DNA of 59,716 nucleotides from a virus. A program made the position numbers and the translations under genes. This document shows positions 6,680 to 13,298 of the stretch, in pieces. How positions within the stretch are numbered: position 1 is the first letter of the stretch; the number at the start of each line of letters is the position of its first letter. The DNA lies in IMG/VR virus record IMGVR_UViG_3300022752_000076, positions 1 to 59,716 of that record; one strand, given 5' to 3'. The notes beneath the pieces are model-generated. The model did not search any database, was not told the DNA's origin, and worked only from the letters and a program-made list of their open reading frames with translations.

Positions 6680-6867
6680 GTAAAATAGTATTATTACACG
6701 ATGTATATGCTATTAAAGAACAAAAAGAAAAGGAGCTAGCCTACTACCGCGAGCAGCTTGAGATAATTACTGAAAAGTTAATATGGATTGAGCGCGAGTA
6801 TAAGCTAACTAAGGATATTATAAAAATGATTGAACAAGAAAGTGTTGTTGCAATCAAACCAAACTAA
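6676..6867 (+). CDS. small coiled-coil protein (63 aa)
   Basis: Starts in the ATGA overlap with the gene before. Residues about 13-55 have a high Glu/Lys content with heptad-like hydrophobics (EKELAYYREQLEIITEKL), so a dimeric coiled coil is likely. It is followed six bases later by a tRNA gene. Function unknown. Confidence 0.6.
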   Translation: MSKIVLLHDVYAIKEQKEKELAYYREQLEIITEKLIWIEREYKLTKDIIKMIEQESVVAIKPN

Positions 6868-6872
6868 TAATT

Positions 6873-6950
6873 GCCCATGTAACCCAATTGGTATGAGGTA
6901 CTTCGCTTAGAACGAAGGTCGTGTCAGTTCGAATCTGACCATGGGTACCA
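6873..6950 (+). tRNA. tRNA with anticodon UAG (Leu, CUA codon), class I shape
   Basis: Acceptor GCCCATG pairs with CATGGGT, discriminator A, encoded CCA. The anticodon stem CTTCG/CGAAG holds loop CTTAGAA, so the anticodon is UAG. The variable loop is only about five bases (GTCGT) and the T arm is GTCAG/CTGAC. Bacterial leucine tRNAs normally carry a long class II variable arm, so this one is atypical. CTA is a common codon here and appears at conserved Leu positions (for example the Walker B region of the gp46-like protein), so Leu decoding remains likely. Confidence 0.85.
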
Positions 6951-6961
6951 AAAATTTTAAA

Positions 6962-6990
6962 TTGAAAATTTGATATACACGTAGTATAAT
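6962..6990 (+). promoter_or_regulatory. sigma70-type promoter of the HNH endonuclease gene
   Basis: TTGAAA (6962-6967), 17-bp spacer, TATAAT (6985-6990), then ATG at 7016 with AAGGAA upstream. The homing endonuclease carries its own promoter. Confidence 0.85.
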
Positions 6991-7015
6991 ATAAATATTA
7001 CGAAGGAATTTTAAA

Positions 7016-7678
7016 ATGTATGTATATCAAATATTAGATAAATTAAATTTGTTTTACGACGATGTAGCTAAGCAAAAACACGGAAATTGTCTAGAGATTA
7101 CCTATGGGCAATTAATAGAAAGAATTATAGAAAGTAATGGTAAAATACCGGCATTTAAATGCTTTCCAGAAATTGGTGAACAAACTTTTCATAGAGTTAT
7201 GAAAAGAAACTTTCCAGAAGTTAAATTAAACGGCGGCGAAGAAACTTGGTTTTACTATTTTTTGTCAATTATAGAGTACAAATTATGTGGTAAATGTAAT
7301 CAAATAAAGCCATACTCTGAATACTATAAAGATGTTAATAATATTTCTGGTATAACTAGTCACTGCAAAATTTGCAGAGCAGCTCAAGCCGAAGGAAGTT
7401 ATTCCAAATATTATGCCAGTCATCAAAAATCATACACTAAAAATGCTGGCAAAATTAAAGCTAGAAATGCTGTAGCTAAATTTAAAAGAAAACAACGAGC
7501 TGTTTCCTGGACAGAAACTGACGAAATTAATCAATTTTATGCAAATTGTCCACAAGGTTATCATGTTGACCATATCATACCTCTAATAGGTAAAACTGTT
7601 AGTGGTTTACATGTATTAGCAAATTTACAGTATTTACCTGCAAAAGAAAATTTTATTAAAGGAAACAGGTACGGTTAA
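7016..7678 (+). CDS. HNH homing endonuclease with zinc ribbon
   Basis: Product of 220 aa. A zinc-ribbon pair CGKC (about residue 93) and CKIC (about residue 119) precedes a C-terminal HNH-type nuclease core HVDHIIPL ... GLHVLANLQYLPAKENFIKGN (about residues 182-217). The rest is Lys/Asn-rich and strongly AT-biased compared with neighbours, as is usual for mobile endonuclease genes. The reading frame ends inside a tRNA 3' remnant (7665-7712), which suggests it inserted into, or moved with, a tRNA gene. It has its own promoter. Confidence 0.88.
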   Translation: MYVYQILDKLNLFYDDVAKQKHGNCLEITYGQLIERIIESNGKIPAFKCFPEIGEQTFHRVMKRNFPEVKLNGGEETWFYYFLSIIEYKLCGKCNQIKPYSEYYKDVNNISGITSHCKICRAAQAEGSYSKYYASHQKSYTKNAGKIKARNAVAKFKRKQRAVSWTETDEINQFYANCPQGYHVDHIIPLIGKTVSGLHVLANLQYLPAKENFIKGNRYG

Positions 7679-7712
7679 CGGCGTGGGAGTTCGAGTCTCG
7701 CCTGGGGCACCA
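7665..7712 (+). pseudogene. 3' remnant of a tRNA next to the HNH gene
   Basis: A T arm (GGGAG / TTCGAGT / CTCGC, one mismatch), a 3' acceptor strand CTGGGGC, discriminator A and encoded CCA end at 7712. The bases GTTAA before it resemble an Asn anticodon loop, but the variable region is too short and no matching 5' half (GCCCCAG...) is seen nearby. The HNH coding end overlaps its start. Interpreted as a broken tRNA. Confidence 0.6.
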
Positions 7713-7718
7713 ATAACT

Positions 7719-7880
7719 ATGGAACAACAACAAACACTCTATGCAGTGCGAACAAAAATCTGTAATACTTGTAGTAGCTATAACAAGATTATGGATACCT
7801 GTCAGCAAACCGAAAAAATAGTTTCAATCTATAACAAACGAATAACTAATGGTTGCCCACTTAATCGTTGGCCACAATAA
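7719..7880 (+). CDS. cysteine-rich hypothetical protein (53 aa)
   Basis: ATG at 7719, seven bases after the CCA of the tRNA remnant, with no strong ribosome site. Four Cys residues (CNTCSS, then C near residue 28 and C near residue 46) could bind zinc. It ends two bases before the start of the uvdE-like gene, suggesting coupling. Function unknown. Confidence 0.5.
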   Translation: MEQQQTLYAVRTKICNTCSSYNKIMDTCQQTEKIVSIYNKRITNGCPLNRWPQ

Positions 7881-7882
7881 TA

Positions 7883-8899
7883 ATGCACACATTTGATATA
7901 CAACAACCACGCGTAGGTTTTGCTTGCAAGATTCAAACCGAGCATGACAAAGCCGATAAAAAATTAAATACAACTACTACAACACTAACATATCTTAACA
8001 AGCAAACTAAGGATAAAGCAGCAGAAAAAATCTGGACAATTATACACCACAACTGCGAAACACTGAAGCGACAGGTAGAGTGGGTTGGTAACCTGCCTAG
8101 GGATCAGCGTCAGTTTCGCATTAGCAGCGACCTATTTCCAGCTTATACACACGAAGACTGGATGTGGTTTTACTTTCAAAGTGATGTAGTTGCCTACCTA
8201 GAAAAACACCTAGGCAAAGTAGGCGATATTGCACGAGGCAAAGACGTACGCCTCAGTTTCCACCCTGGACAATTTTGTGTATTGGCAAGTGAAAATGATG
8301 GAATTGTTGATAACAGCATTGTTGAGTTTGAGTATCATACTGACATCGCCCGTTACATGGGCTATGGCCGTAAGTTTCAGGACTTTAAGTGTAATGTTCA
8401 TATTGGCGGCAAACGCGGGCCAGCTGGAATTATACAAGCGTGTAGTAAACTAAGTCCAGAAGCACGTAATATTATCACAATTGAAAATGCAGAATATACC
8501 TGGGGTCTAGAGCATAGTCTAGAACTCGTAGATCACTGTGCCCTAGTCCTAGACATACACCACCACTGGATATACAGCAAAGGAGAATACATTGAGCCTG
8601 ACGACAAGCGAATTAGACTGGTTAAAGATTCGTGGCGAGGTATTAGACCTGTTGTACACTATTCAGTATCCAGAGAAGATGTGCTTGTCGACCACACAGC
8701 AGACGAACTGCCCGACTACAAACTACTTACAAGCATGGGTTTTACGTCAGCTAAATTGCGAGCACATAGTGATTACTACTGGAACCACAGGGTAAATGAG
8801 TGGGCTGCTAGCCATAGTAGTTGGGCAGACATTATGTGCGAGAGTAAGCAGAAAAATCTTGCATCACGGGCATTTGTAAAATGGACGCAAAAATCCTAG
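7883..8899 (+). CDS. uvdE: UV damage endonuclease, UvdE family
   Basis: UvdE cuts DNA 5' of UV photoproducts and other lesions in an ATP-independent repair route. The 338-aa product has the family layout: an N-terminal RVGFACKIQ strand, helices with the TLTYLNKQTKDKA segment, FRISSDLFPAY, the metal-binding FHPGQFCVLASE loop, CNVHIGGKRG, IENAEYTW, LDIHHHWIY and VHYSVSRED, all TIM-barrel metal sites. It starts at ATG 7883, right after the previous stop. A phage-borne repair gene fits sunlight-exposed water, which is inference. Confidence 0.92.
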   Translation: MHTFDIQQPRVGFACKIQTEHDKADKKLNTTTTTLTYLNKQTKDKAAEKIWTIIHHNCETLKRQVEWVGNLPRDQRQFRISSDLFPAYTHEDWMWFYFQSDVVAYLEKHLGKVGDIARGKDVRLSFHPGQFCVLASENDGIVDNSIVEFEYHTDIARYMGYGRKFQDFKCNVHIGGKRGPAGIIQACSKLSPEARNIITIENAEYTWGLEHSLELVDHCALVLDIHHHWIYSKGEYIEPDDKRIRLVKDSWRGIRPVVHYSVSREDVLVDHTADELPDYKLLTSMGFTSAKLRAHSDYYWNHRVNEWAASHSSWADIMCESKQKNLASRAFVKWTQKS

Positions 8900-9039
8900 A
8901 AAGAATTTGTTACTATCTTGCCGAGAATATGTTATTACGACAAGATAGATTATACGAATTAGTTGAAAATGACATTGGTTGTACTAAAGAAGAATTTGAT
9001 TTAGTATTTCAACAAGTAGTACAGGCCTACACTAAGTAG
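8881..9039 (+). CDS. small helical protein (52 aa)
   Basis: Reading frame starting ATG 8881 inside the end of uvdE and running to TAG at 9037-9039. The sequence (MDAKILERICYYLAENMLL..., ending VVQAYTK) is amphipathic and helical, resembling a small winged-helix or HTH-like module but too short to assign. It directly precedes the candidate structured RNA at 9044. Confidence 0.5.
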   Translation: MDAKILERICYYLAENMLLRQDRLYELVENDIGCTKEEFDLVFQQVVQAYTK

Positions 9040-9043
9040 GCCG

Positions 9044-9226
9044 TATTGTGGTGCTCTTTGCTCGTAGCCGGATGAACCGGAACATTGCAGAGTCTGTTGT
9101 TAGCGAAGACCGGAATAGTAGCTAGTAATCGTGTCTGACCCTAAAGTATAGCAAACCGTCATGAAGTTATGTAAGTTTAGGGCACGGGCTTAGCGGCCTA
9201 GGTAGTAAACAGAGGGTACCACAATA
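9044..9226 (+). ncRNA. candidate structured RNA of about 180 nt
   Basis: No coding frame. A perfect 9-bp stem (TATTGTGGT 9044-9052 with ACCACAATA 9218-9226) closes the region. Inside are CCGG-ATGAA-CCGG hairpin arms (near 9070-9082), CTCT/AGAG pairing and a 7-bp pairing CCCTAAA (9139-9145) with TTTAGGG (9176-9182). It ends right before the TGGAGG ribosome site of the next gene, so it may be a cis-regulatory leader, or a processed small RNA. The segment GTTTAGGG is complementary to the dispersed motif GACCCTAAAC. No known RNA class recognised. Confidence 0.5.
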
Positions 9227-9238
9227 TGGAGGATTGAT

Positions 9239-9550
9239 ATGGACAGAATCTATGAACTAGAATTTTACAATACAATGATTAATGCTGTGCAAAAAGCCAA
9301 ACCTGGCACTGTAAAACGTGGAGATAGTGTTAGTTGGTCGTCAAGCGGTGGTACAGCTCGTGGTAAAATTACTAGAATAATTACCAGTGGTGAAGCAGAC
9401 ATACCTGGTAGTAGCTTTAAAATTACTGGCACACCTGAAGATCCTGGTGCGCTTATACGCGTCTATCAAAAGGATGGTGATGGCTATAAACCTAGCGATA
9501 CTATTGTTGGACATAAGGTTAAAACACTAACAAAAATAGATCCACTATAA
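9239..9550 (+). CDS. HVA1/TUDOR-like (DUF2945-type) protein (103 aa)
   Basis: Residues about 22-80 look like the hypervirulence-associated Tudor-like fold: KRGDSVSWSSSGGTARGKI, followed by polar strands and a C-terminal VGHKVKTLTKIDPL. Members are found in bacteria and phages; binding partner unknown. Strong ribosome site TGGAGG just after the structured RNA. The stop overlaps the next start (TAATG). Confidence 0.6.
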   Translation: MDRIYELEFYNTMINAVQKAKPGTVKRGDSVSWSSSGGTARGKITRIITSGEADIPGSSFKITGTPEDPGALIRVYQKDGDGYKPSDTIVGHKVKTLTKIDPL

Positions 9551-9756
9551 TGCCTTGTTATAAATGTAGTAATGGTAAATATAAGTATGGCAAAGCAGGT
9601 AATTGCCAGTTTGATACACTAGGTGCTTGCAAAGAAGCTGAGCAAGCTATTCATGCTAGAGAAAATGCAAAAGGAACTGATATGGCTAAAAAACCTTATG
9701 ATAAAGAACCAATGAAGCCTGAAAAGAAACCAGACAAAAAGAAACCAAAGATGTAA
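9550..9756 (+). CDS. small Cys/Lys-rich protein (68 aa)
   Basis: Begins MPCYKCSNGKYKYGKAG and has two more Cys (CQFDTLGACKEAE), a four-Cys small domain I associate with phage proteins of unknown role. The C-terminus is a Lys/Pro tail (KPEKKPDKKKPKM) likely to bind nucleic acid or acidic partners. Coupled to the upstream gene. Confidence 0.6.
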   Translation: MPCYKCSNGKYKYGKAGNCQFDTLGACKEAEQAIHARENAKGTDMAKKPYDKEPMKPEKKPDKKKPKM

Positions 9757-9805
9757 AAACTAGTAGCTAGTCTAGTTAAAACTAGCAACACACACGGAGG
9801 TAAAT

Positions 9806-9910
9806 ATGCCTAAACAAATATGCTATTGGTGCAAAAAGATATTTCATGCACTAGAGCAAAGTGGACAAGCCAGAGCACGCCGCTACATGAACTATAGGGG
9901 TTGGCAATGA
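9806..9910 (+). CDS. very small basic CxxC protein (34 aa)
   Basis: ATG with a strong CGGAGG site five bases upstream. It encodes MPKQICYWCKKIFHALEQSG and a basic tail, with one CxxC pair. The ATGA overlap with the next ORF and the good ribosome site argue it is translated. Function unknown. Confidence 0.55.
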   Translation: MPKQICYWCKKIFHALEQSGQARARRYMNYRGWQ

Positions 9911-10020
9911 ACTGGTGGGCAACATTTTGCCAAGCACTATGGGCAACCCAACTAACACGTAGCGGTCAGTGGCGTAAAGCTCAACGTTTAATGAACACAC
10001 AACACAAGGACAACCTATGA
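9907..10020 (+). CDS. very small protein (37 aa)
   Basis: Starts in an ATGA overlap with the previous ORF and ends in an ATGA overlap with the next. The sequence starts MNWWATFCQALWATQLTRSG, aromatic and amphipathic, with a basic C-terminus. Supported only by the tight overlaps on both sides. Confidence 0.45.
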   Translation: MNWWATFCQALWATQLTRSGQWRKAQRLMNTQHKDNL

Positions 10021-10241
10021 ATCCATTTGAAATTCGCGCTCAATTGCTGGACATGAGCAAGCAGTACCTAGACAAGCAGTTTGAAATCAATACAGAATTT
10101 GCTCGCAAAGCATTTGACGAAGCACTAAAAAATGGCATTGCCGTACAGCAAAAGTACGAAGAATTTATGCCAAAAATGTATAGCTTTGAAGATGTTATTG
10201 AGCAGGCTAAAAAGCTGTATGGTTTCGTTAATAGTAAGTGA
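10017..10241 (+). CDS. hypothetical protein (74 aa), paralog of 10420-10653
   Basis: All-helical, charged protein. It aligns end to end with the 77-aa product at 10420: both have LL..S/A..YLD.QF, FA...F(D/E)., FMP.(M/I)Y..., and a C-terminal helix ending NSK. This indicates a tandem duplication. Similar small proteins occur in large marine phages, with no assigned function that I know. Confidence 0.65.
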   Translation: MNPFEIRAQLLDMSKQYLDKQFEINTEFARKAFDEALKNGIAVQQKYEEFMPKMYSFEDVIEQAKKLYGFVNSK

Positions 10242-10383
10242 GCTTTGGCAGCGAGTACAGGAATATTTCAGCCAGCCTTATTCGCTACAAAAATTTATAG
10301 AAGATAACAACCCAAAGTCAATGGCTGACATAGAATACCTAGAGCGTGTTTGGTATCACCATACTGATCCACGCAGCTGGTAA
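10219..10383 (+). CDS. hypothetical protein (54 aa)
   Basis: The ATG at 10219 overlaps the end of the previous gene. The product contains MADIEYLERVWYHH, similar to SIRDIEYLRSSYNRVY in the 71-aa protein at 10751, so the two share a small motif. Start uncertain: no ribosome site is obvious and the overlap is 23 bases. Confidence 0.5.
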   Translation: MVSLIVSELWQRVQEYFSQPYSLQKFIEDNNPKSMADIEYLERVWYHHTDPRSW

Positions 10384-10419
10384 GTGCCGTGCCGATAATA
10401 AAAATAAAAAGGGGCTACA

Positions 10420-10653
10420 ATGGCAGATATACATGAATTACGTGAAGAACTACTAGAGGAAGCAATGGAATACTTAGATTGCAAGTTTCGTACTCAAAAG
10501 AAATTTGCAATGCTTTACTTTGAGTATAAACTTAAACAAGGTATTCCTATAGACAACTATACAACTTTTATGCCAACAATATATACTCCGCAAGAAGCTA
10601 TAGACTTAGCTAAAGCTATGGAAACATATGTAGTTGGTGGTAACAGTAAGTAG
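10420..10653 (+). CDS. hypothetical protein (77 aa), paralog of 10017-10241
   Basis: Preceded by AAGGGG. Acidic, helical, aligned with the 74-aa product at 10017 (see there). It is followed immediately by a strong hairpin, so this pair of paralogs ends a transcription unit. Confidence 0.65.
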   Translation: MADIHELREELLEEAMEYLDCKFRTQKKFAMLYFEYKLKQGIPIDNYTTFMPTIYTPQEAIDLAKAMETYVVGGNSK

Positions 10654-10655
10654 CT

Positions 10656-10690
10656 GTTGCGGAGGCCTTAACCTCCGCAACAAAATTTTT
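10656..10690 (+). terminator. hairpin terminator
   Basis: GTTGCGGAGG (10656-10665), loop CCTTAA, CCTCCGCAAC (10672-10681): a perfect 10-bp stem followed by AAAATTTTT. Confidence 0.8.
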
Positions 10691-10694
10691 ACAG

Positions 10695-10723
10695 TTGATT
10701 TATTTTCCTTTAGGGTGTATAAT
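10695..10723 (+). promoter_or_regulatory. sigma70-type promoter
   Basis: TTGATT (10695-10700), 17-bp spacer, TATAAT (10718-10723) followed by ATTAT; drives the 71-aa gene and the downstream tRNA-Leu. Confidence 0.82.
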
Positions 10724-10750
10724 ATTATTTTACACAGTAAAGGAAAGCAA

Positions 10751-10966
10751 ATGGCTGTACAGCAACTACTTGACAACCTATACTTAACGCCAGCTCCCTG
10801 GCGAAAATGGATGCAAACCCGTGAAGAGATTATCGAAGATTGGAAGGCGGGTAAAGACTTTCGTATTCAATCTGGACCATATTGTAGTATTCGTGATATT
10901 GAATATTTACGTAGCAGCTATAATCGCGTATACATTATACACAGTCGTGGCAGTATTGAAGTCTAG
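10751..10966 (+). CDS. hypothetical protein (71 aa)
   Basis: ATG with AGGAAA upstream, behind a consensus promoter. It contains the SIRDIEYL motif shared with the 54-aa protein at 10219, and is rich in Trp and Arg. Four bases before tRNA-Leu, so probably co-transcribed with it. No known family. Confidence 0.6.
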   Translation: MAVQQLLDNLYLTPAPWRKWMQTREEIIEDWKAGKDFRIQSGPYCSIRDIEYLRSSYNRVYIIHSRGSIEV

Positions 10967-10969
10967 TTT

Positions 10970-11054
10970 GGGGATGTGGTGAAACAGGTAGACACAATTG
11001 ACTTAAAATCAATCGCTGAAAGGCGTACCGGTTCGACTCCGGTCTTCCCTACCA
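10970..11054 (+). tRNA. tRNA-Leu (anticodon UAA)
   Basis: A regular class II leucine tRNA: acceptor GGGGATG/TTCCCT with one mismatch, anticodon stem ATTGA/TCAAT around CTTAAAA, a 13-base variable arm (CGC TGAAA GGCG), T loop TTCGACT, encoded CCA. It contrasts with the class I-shaped UAG tRNA at 6873. Confidence 0.93.
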
Positions 11055-11063
11055 AGGAAAACT

Positions 11064-11255
11064 ATGAGAACTATTGAAGAAAAAGCAAATAGCATTTTAC
11101 GAGCACTATTAGGTAGTGATGAGCTAGTAGCACGTTGGTGGGCTAGTCCTAATCGTGCTTTTGATATGGAAACGCCAGACGATTTATGGCATACTAGCAG
11201 TGGGCGAACCAAGGTATATAATTACTTATTAGATCAAATGGAAGCTCCACACTAA
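11064..11255 (+). CDS. lone DUF2384 (MbcA/ParS/Xre antitoxin-type) domain protein (63 aa)
   Basis: AAGGAAA precedes the ATG. The whole protein follows the DUF2384 pattern: a helical ILRALLGSDELVARWWASPN, then a hydrophobic xxTPxDLxxTxxGRxxVYxxL segment (METPDDLWHTSSGRTKVYNYL). In bacteria this domain is the toxin-binding C-terminal part of antitoxins paired with RES-type toxins. Here there is no HTH part and no RES toxin nearby, so a free-standing toxin inhibitor or decoy is conceivable (inference). Confidence 0.65.
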   Translation: MRTIEEKANSILRALLGSDELVARWWASPNRAFDMETPDDLWHTSSGRTKVYNYLLDQMEAPH

Positions 11256-11292
11256 ATAAATATGGTTTATAATAAAAATAATAAGGAAAACC

Positions 11293-11514
11293 ATGAAGGA
11301 AAAATTTACACAAGAAATGGAGTGCTGTAGACTAAGCGTTCCACTGTTATTGCGACTGTTTGAGTTTATTAGAGAAGAAAAAACTAGTGATGAAGATCTA
11401 CACTTTATGGCTGAACGCATAAGCGAAATGGCAGAAGGTGGAGTGCGATTAACAATGAATCACTATGAAAGTATAATTCCTAAACAAAAAATGTTTGAAG
11501 CTACTATACAGTAG
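11293..11514 (+). CDS. hypothetical protein (73 aa)
   Basis: AAGGAAAA before the ATG. Acidic, helical protein with two Cys near the start (MECCRLSVPLLLRLFEFI). It is followed by an inverted repeat. Size and position next to the DUF2384 gene are all that can be said. Confidence 0.55.
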   Translation: MKEKFTQEMECCRLSVPLLLRLFEFIREEKTSDEDLHFMAERISEMAEGGVRLTMNHYESIIPKQKMFEATIQ

Positions 11515-11517
11515 CTT

Positions 11518-11544
11518 TTACTGGCATGAGTTACCTGCCAGTAA
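11518..11544 (+). terminator. inverted repeat, possible terminator
   Basis: TTACTGGCA (11518-11526) pairs perfectly with TGCCAGTAA (11536-11544). No U run follows, so termination is uncertain and it might be an RNA-stabilising end. Confidence 0.45.
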
Positions 11545-11589
11545 CACATGCCAAATCTCCATTATAATTATAAAAACAAGGAGTTTAAA

Positions 11590-12348
11590 ATGGCAGAAAG
11601 TATTACACCAGCTGGTATGATGATGAGTGGCGGCGACGGCCTATTTGGCGGTGGTGGCCTTATTGGTGGTCTTATCCTAGGATCACTACTGCGTAACAAC
11701 GGTAACCTATTTGGTAGTGATGGTGCTGGAGGTGGTGCAGTTCTGCGCAATCCACCCGAGCAAGATCAAGCCAACATGAGCCTAATGCAAAGTATTGGTC
11801 AAGTTGACAAAGCCGTTGCTGTTGGTACAGCCGCTATGGAAGCTAGCCAAGCAGCACAAAGCGCAGCTATTACAGCACAACTTAATAGTGTCACTAGTAG
11901 CCTAGCTGCTCGTACAGATAGTGTTAAAGAGGCTGTTAATGCCGGTACAATGGTACTCGCACAACAGTTAAATGGTCTACAGCAGCAAGTAATGGAAAAC
12001 CGCTATGAACTTAGCAAAGACATTACTAATGATGGCGACAAGACTCGTGCTCTTATCACACAACAGTATGAGGCGACCCTAAACCGTCAACTTACAGACG
12101 CTAACGCAGCTATTATTGCTCTGCAAGCTAAGCTAGACACAGGTGCAGCTACCCGTGGCGTTGAAGTTACCACAACCAATAACATCAACCAGATGCAACA
12201 ACAGCAACAGCAACAAGCACAGTGGGGACAGCTCTACAATGTGCTTTGGGGTCTTGCACAAAACATTCAAAGCACTAATAGTGCCATTAATGTTGGTAGT
12301 GGAACACAAACCGCTAACCCAGCAAACACAAACACAAATATTCGATAA
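11590..12348 (+). CDS. Gly-rich/coiled-coil protein, possibly structural (252 aa)
   Basis: ATG at 11590 with AAGGAG upstream. Residues 1-50 are rich in Gly and Met (MMMSGGDGLFGGGGLIGGLI); residues 65-190 are Ala/Gln/Ser-rich heptads predicting a long coiled coil; residues 200-225 carry a Gln run. No signal peptide or membrane span beyond the glycine segment. It could be a virion spike, scaffold or internal protein. Bounded by an inverted repeat before it and a hairpin terminator after it, so it looks like its own transcription unit. Confidence 0.6.
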   Translation: MAESITPAGMMMSGGDGLFGGGGLIGGLILGSLLRNNGNLFGSDGAGGGAVLRNPPEQDQANMSLMQSIGQVDKAVAVGTAAMEASQAAQSAAITAQLNSVTSSLAARTDSVKEAVNAGTMVLAQQLNGLQQQVMENRYELSKDITNDGDKTRALITQQYEATLNRQLTDANAAIIALQAKLDTGAATRGVEVTTTNNINQMQQQQQQQAQWGQLYNVLWGLAQNIQSTNSAINVGSGTQTANPANTNTNIR

Positions 12349-12364
12349 CCTTTAATATTTGATT

Positions 12365-12398
12365 GCCTCCATAACCAAAAGTTATGGAGGCGCTTTAT
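12365..12398 (+). terminator. hairpin terminator
   Basis: GCCTCCATAAC (12365-12375), loop CAAAA, GTTATGGAGGC (12381-12391), an 11-bp perfect stem followed by GCTTTATT. Confidence 0.75.
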
Positions 12399-12408
12399 TG
12401 GAGGTTAT

Positions 12409-13047
12409 ATGTATCAGAATCAAATGTTTTTTCCACCGCCATGGTTCTTCAGTGCACCTCCACCAGTATTTGTACCGCAAGGTCAAACTGCAAACGATAA
12501 TGATGTTATAATTAATACAGGTGGTAGTGGGGAATCAGGGCCGCAGGGACCACAAGGTTCGCAGGGTAATATGGGCTTGCAGGGGCCACAAGGTAATAGT
12601 GGTACTCAAGGCGCACAAGGCAGCAGCGGTCAACAAGGGCCGCAGGGTACGCAAGGGCCGCAGGGCCAACAAGGACAAACAATTGTTGGTACACAAGGAC
12701 CACAAGGTGCGCAAGGTGCGCAAGGCAGTAATGGCTCTAGTACAGCTAGTTGTATACTACCTACTCGTATAATAAAAGAAACTTACTATGTTCAACCAGA
12801 TGATTGTTACATTGGAGTATTAAACGAAAAAAGCATAGAAATATATTTACCAGAAAATCCGCCTATAGGCAAAATGCTTATAATCAAAGCACAGCAAAAG
12901 CAGATTGGAAATAAGAAAATCTATATAGTAACACAAAATGGAGATAAGATTGACGACGGTGATGAGATCGTATTACAATCTCCATATGAATCTATAACAT
13001 TAATCTTCAACGACAGTTGGCATATAACAGGGCAGGCACAGGTGTAA
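12409..13047 (+). CDS. collagen-like fibre or decoration protein (212 aa)
   Basis: GGAGG before the ATG. Residues about 44-105 are Gly-X-Y triplets ([19 protein letters not shown] type), expected to form a trimeric collagen-like rod. The N-terminus is Pro/Phe-rich ([13 protein letters not shown]), and the C-terminal 90 residues look like a small beta domain ([15 protein letters not shown] ... [16 protein letters not shown]). It resembles the Gly-X-Y parts of the tail genes on the minus strand but lies far from them, among small accessory genes. Confidence 0.75.
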   Translation: MYQNQMFFPPPWFFSAPPPVFVPQGQTANDNDVIINTGGSGESGPQGPQGSQGNMGLQGPQGNSGTQGAQGSSGQQGPQGTQGPQGQQGQTIVGTQGPQGAQGAQGSNGSSTASCILPTRIIKETYYVQPDDCYIGVLNEKSIEIYLPENPPIGKMLIIKAQQKQIGNKKIYIVTQNGDKIDDGDEIVLQSPYESITLIFNDSWHITGQAQV

Positions 13048-13048
13048 A

Positions 13049-13270
13049 ATGAGCAGTATAAAAGTATATCCACAAAATTGTAAGCAACATACCCAAGATT
13101 TTAACATTATAATGAGTGGGATAGATGATGTAGGAGCATCAGCCCTAGCACTAGCAAGTAATGGTGCTCAAGCTTATACTCAATTTATAGAATCTAGAGA
13201 AAACTTTATATTAATGGTTAAAGAAATATCTAGAAATTATAGATATGTAAAAGTTGAGGCCGACGAATAG
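13049..13270 (+). CDS. hypothetical protein (73 aa)
   Basis: Starts one base after the collagen-like gene. Soluble, mixed composition (MSSIKVYPQNCKQHTQDFNI at the start, charged helix at the end). Possibly translated with the collagen-like protein. No known family. Confidence 0.5.
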   Translation: MSSIKVYPQNCKQHTQDFNIIMSGIDDVGASALALASNGAQAYTQFIESRENFILMVKEISRNYRYVKVEADE

Positions 13271-13298
13271 AGTTTTACTATAGCCACCTTAAATTAAG

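Noticed and set aside
6873-6950. CUA codon reassignment to another amino acid by the class I-shaped UAG tRNA.
   Set aside because: CTA is used at positions where leucine is conserved in known families (for example the Walker B region of the gp46-like protein), so reassignment is not supported.
7016-7712. A group I intron in a tRNA hosting the HNH gene.
   Set aside because: No 5' tRNA half and no recognisable intron core around the gene, so a plain insertion/remnant is preferred.
9110-9140. GCTAGTAATCGTG resembles a conserved stretch of 16S rRNA (near position 1340).
   Set aside because: Only about 13 bases match and the flanks differ, so across a window this long it is at chance level. Not an rRNA fragment.
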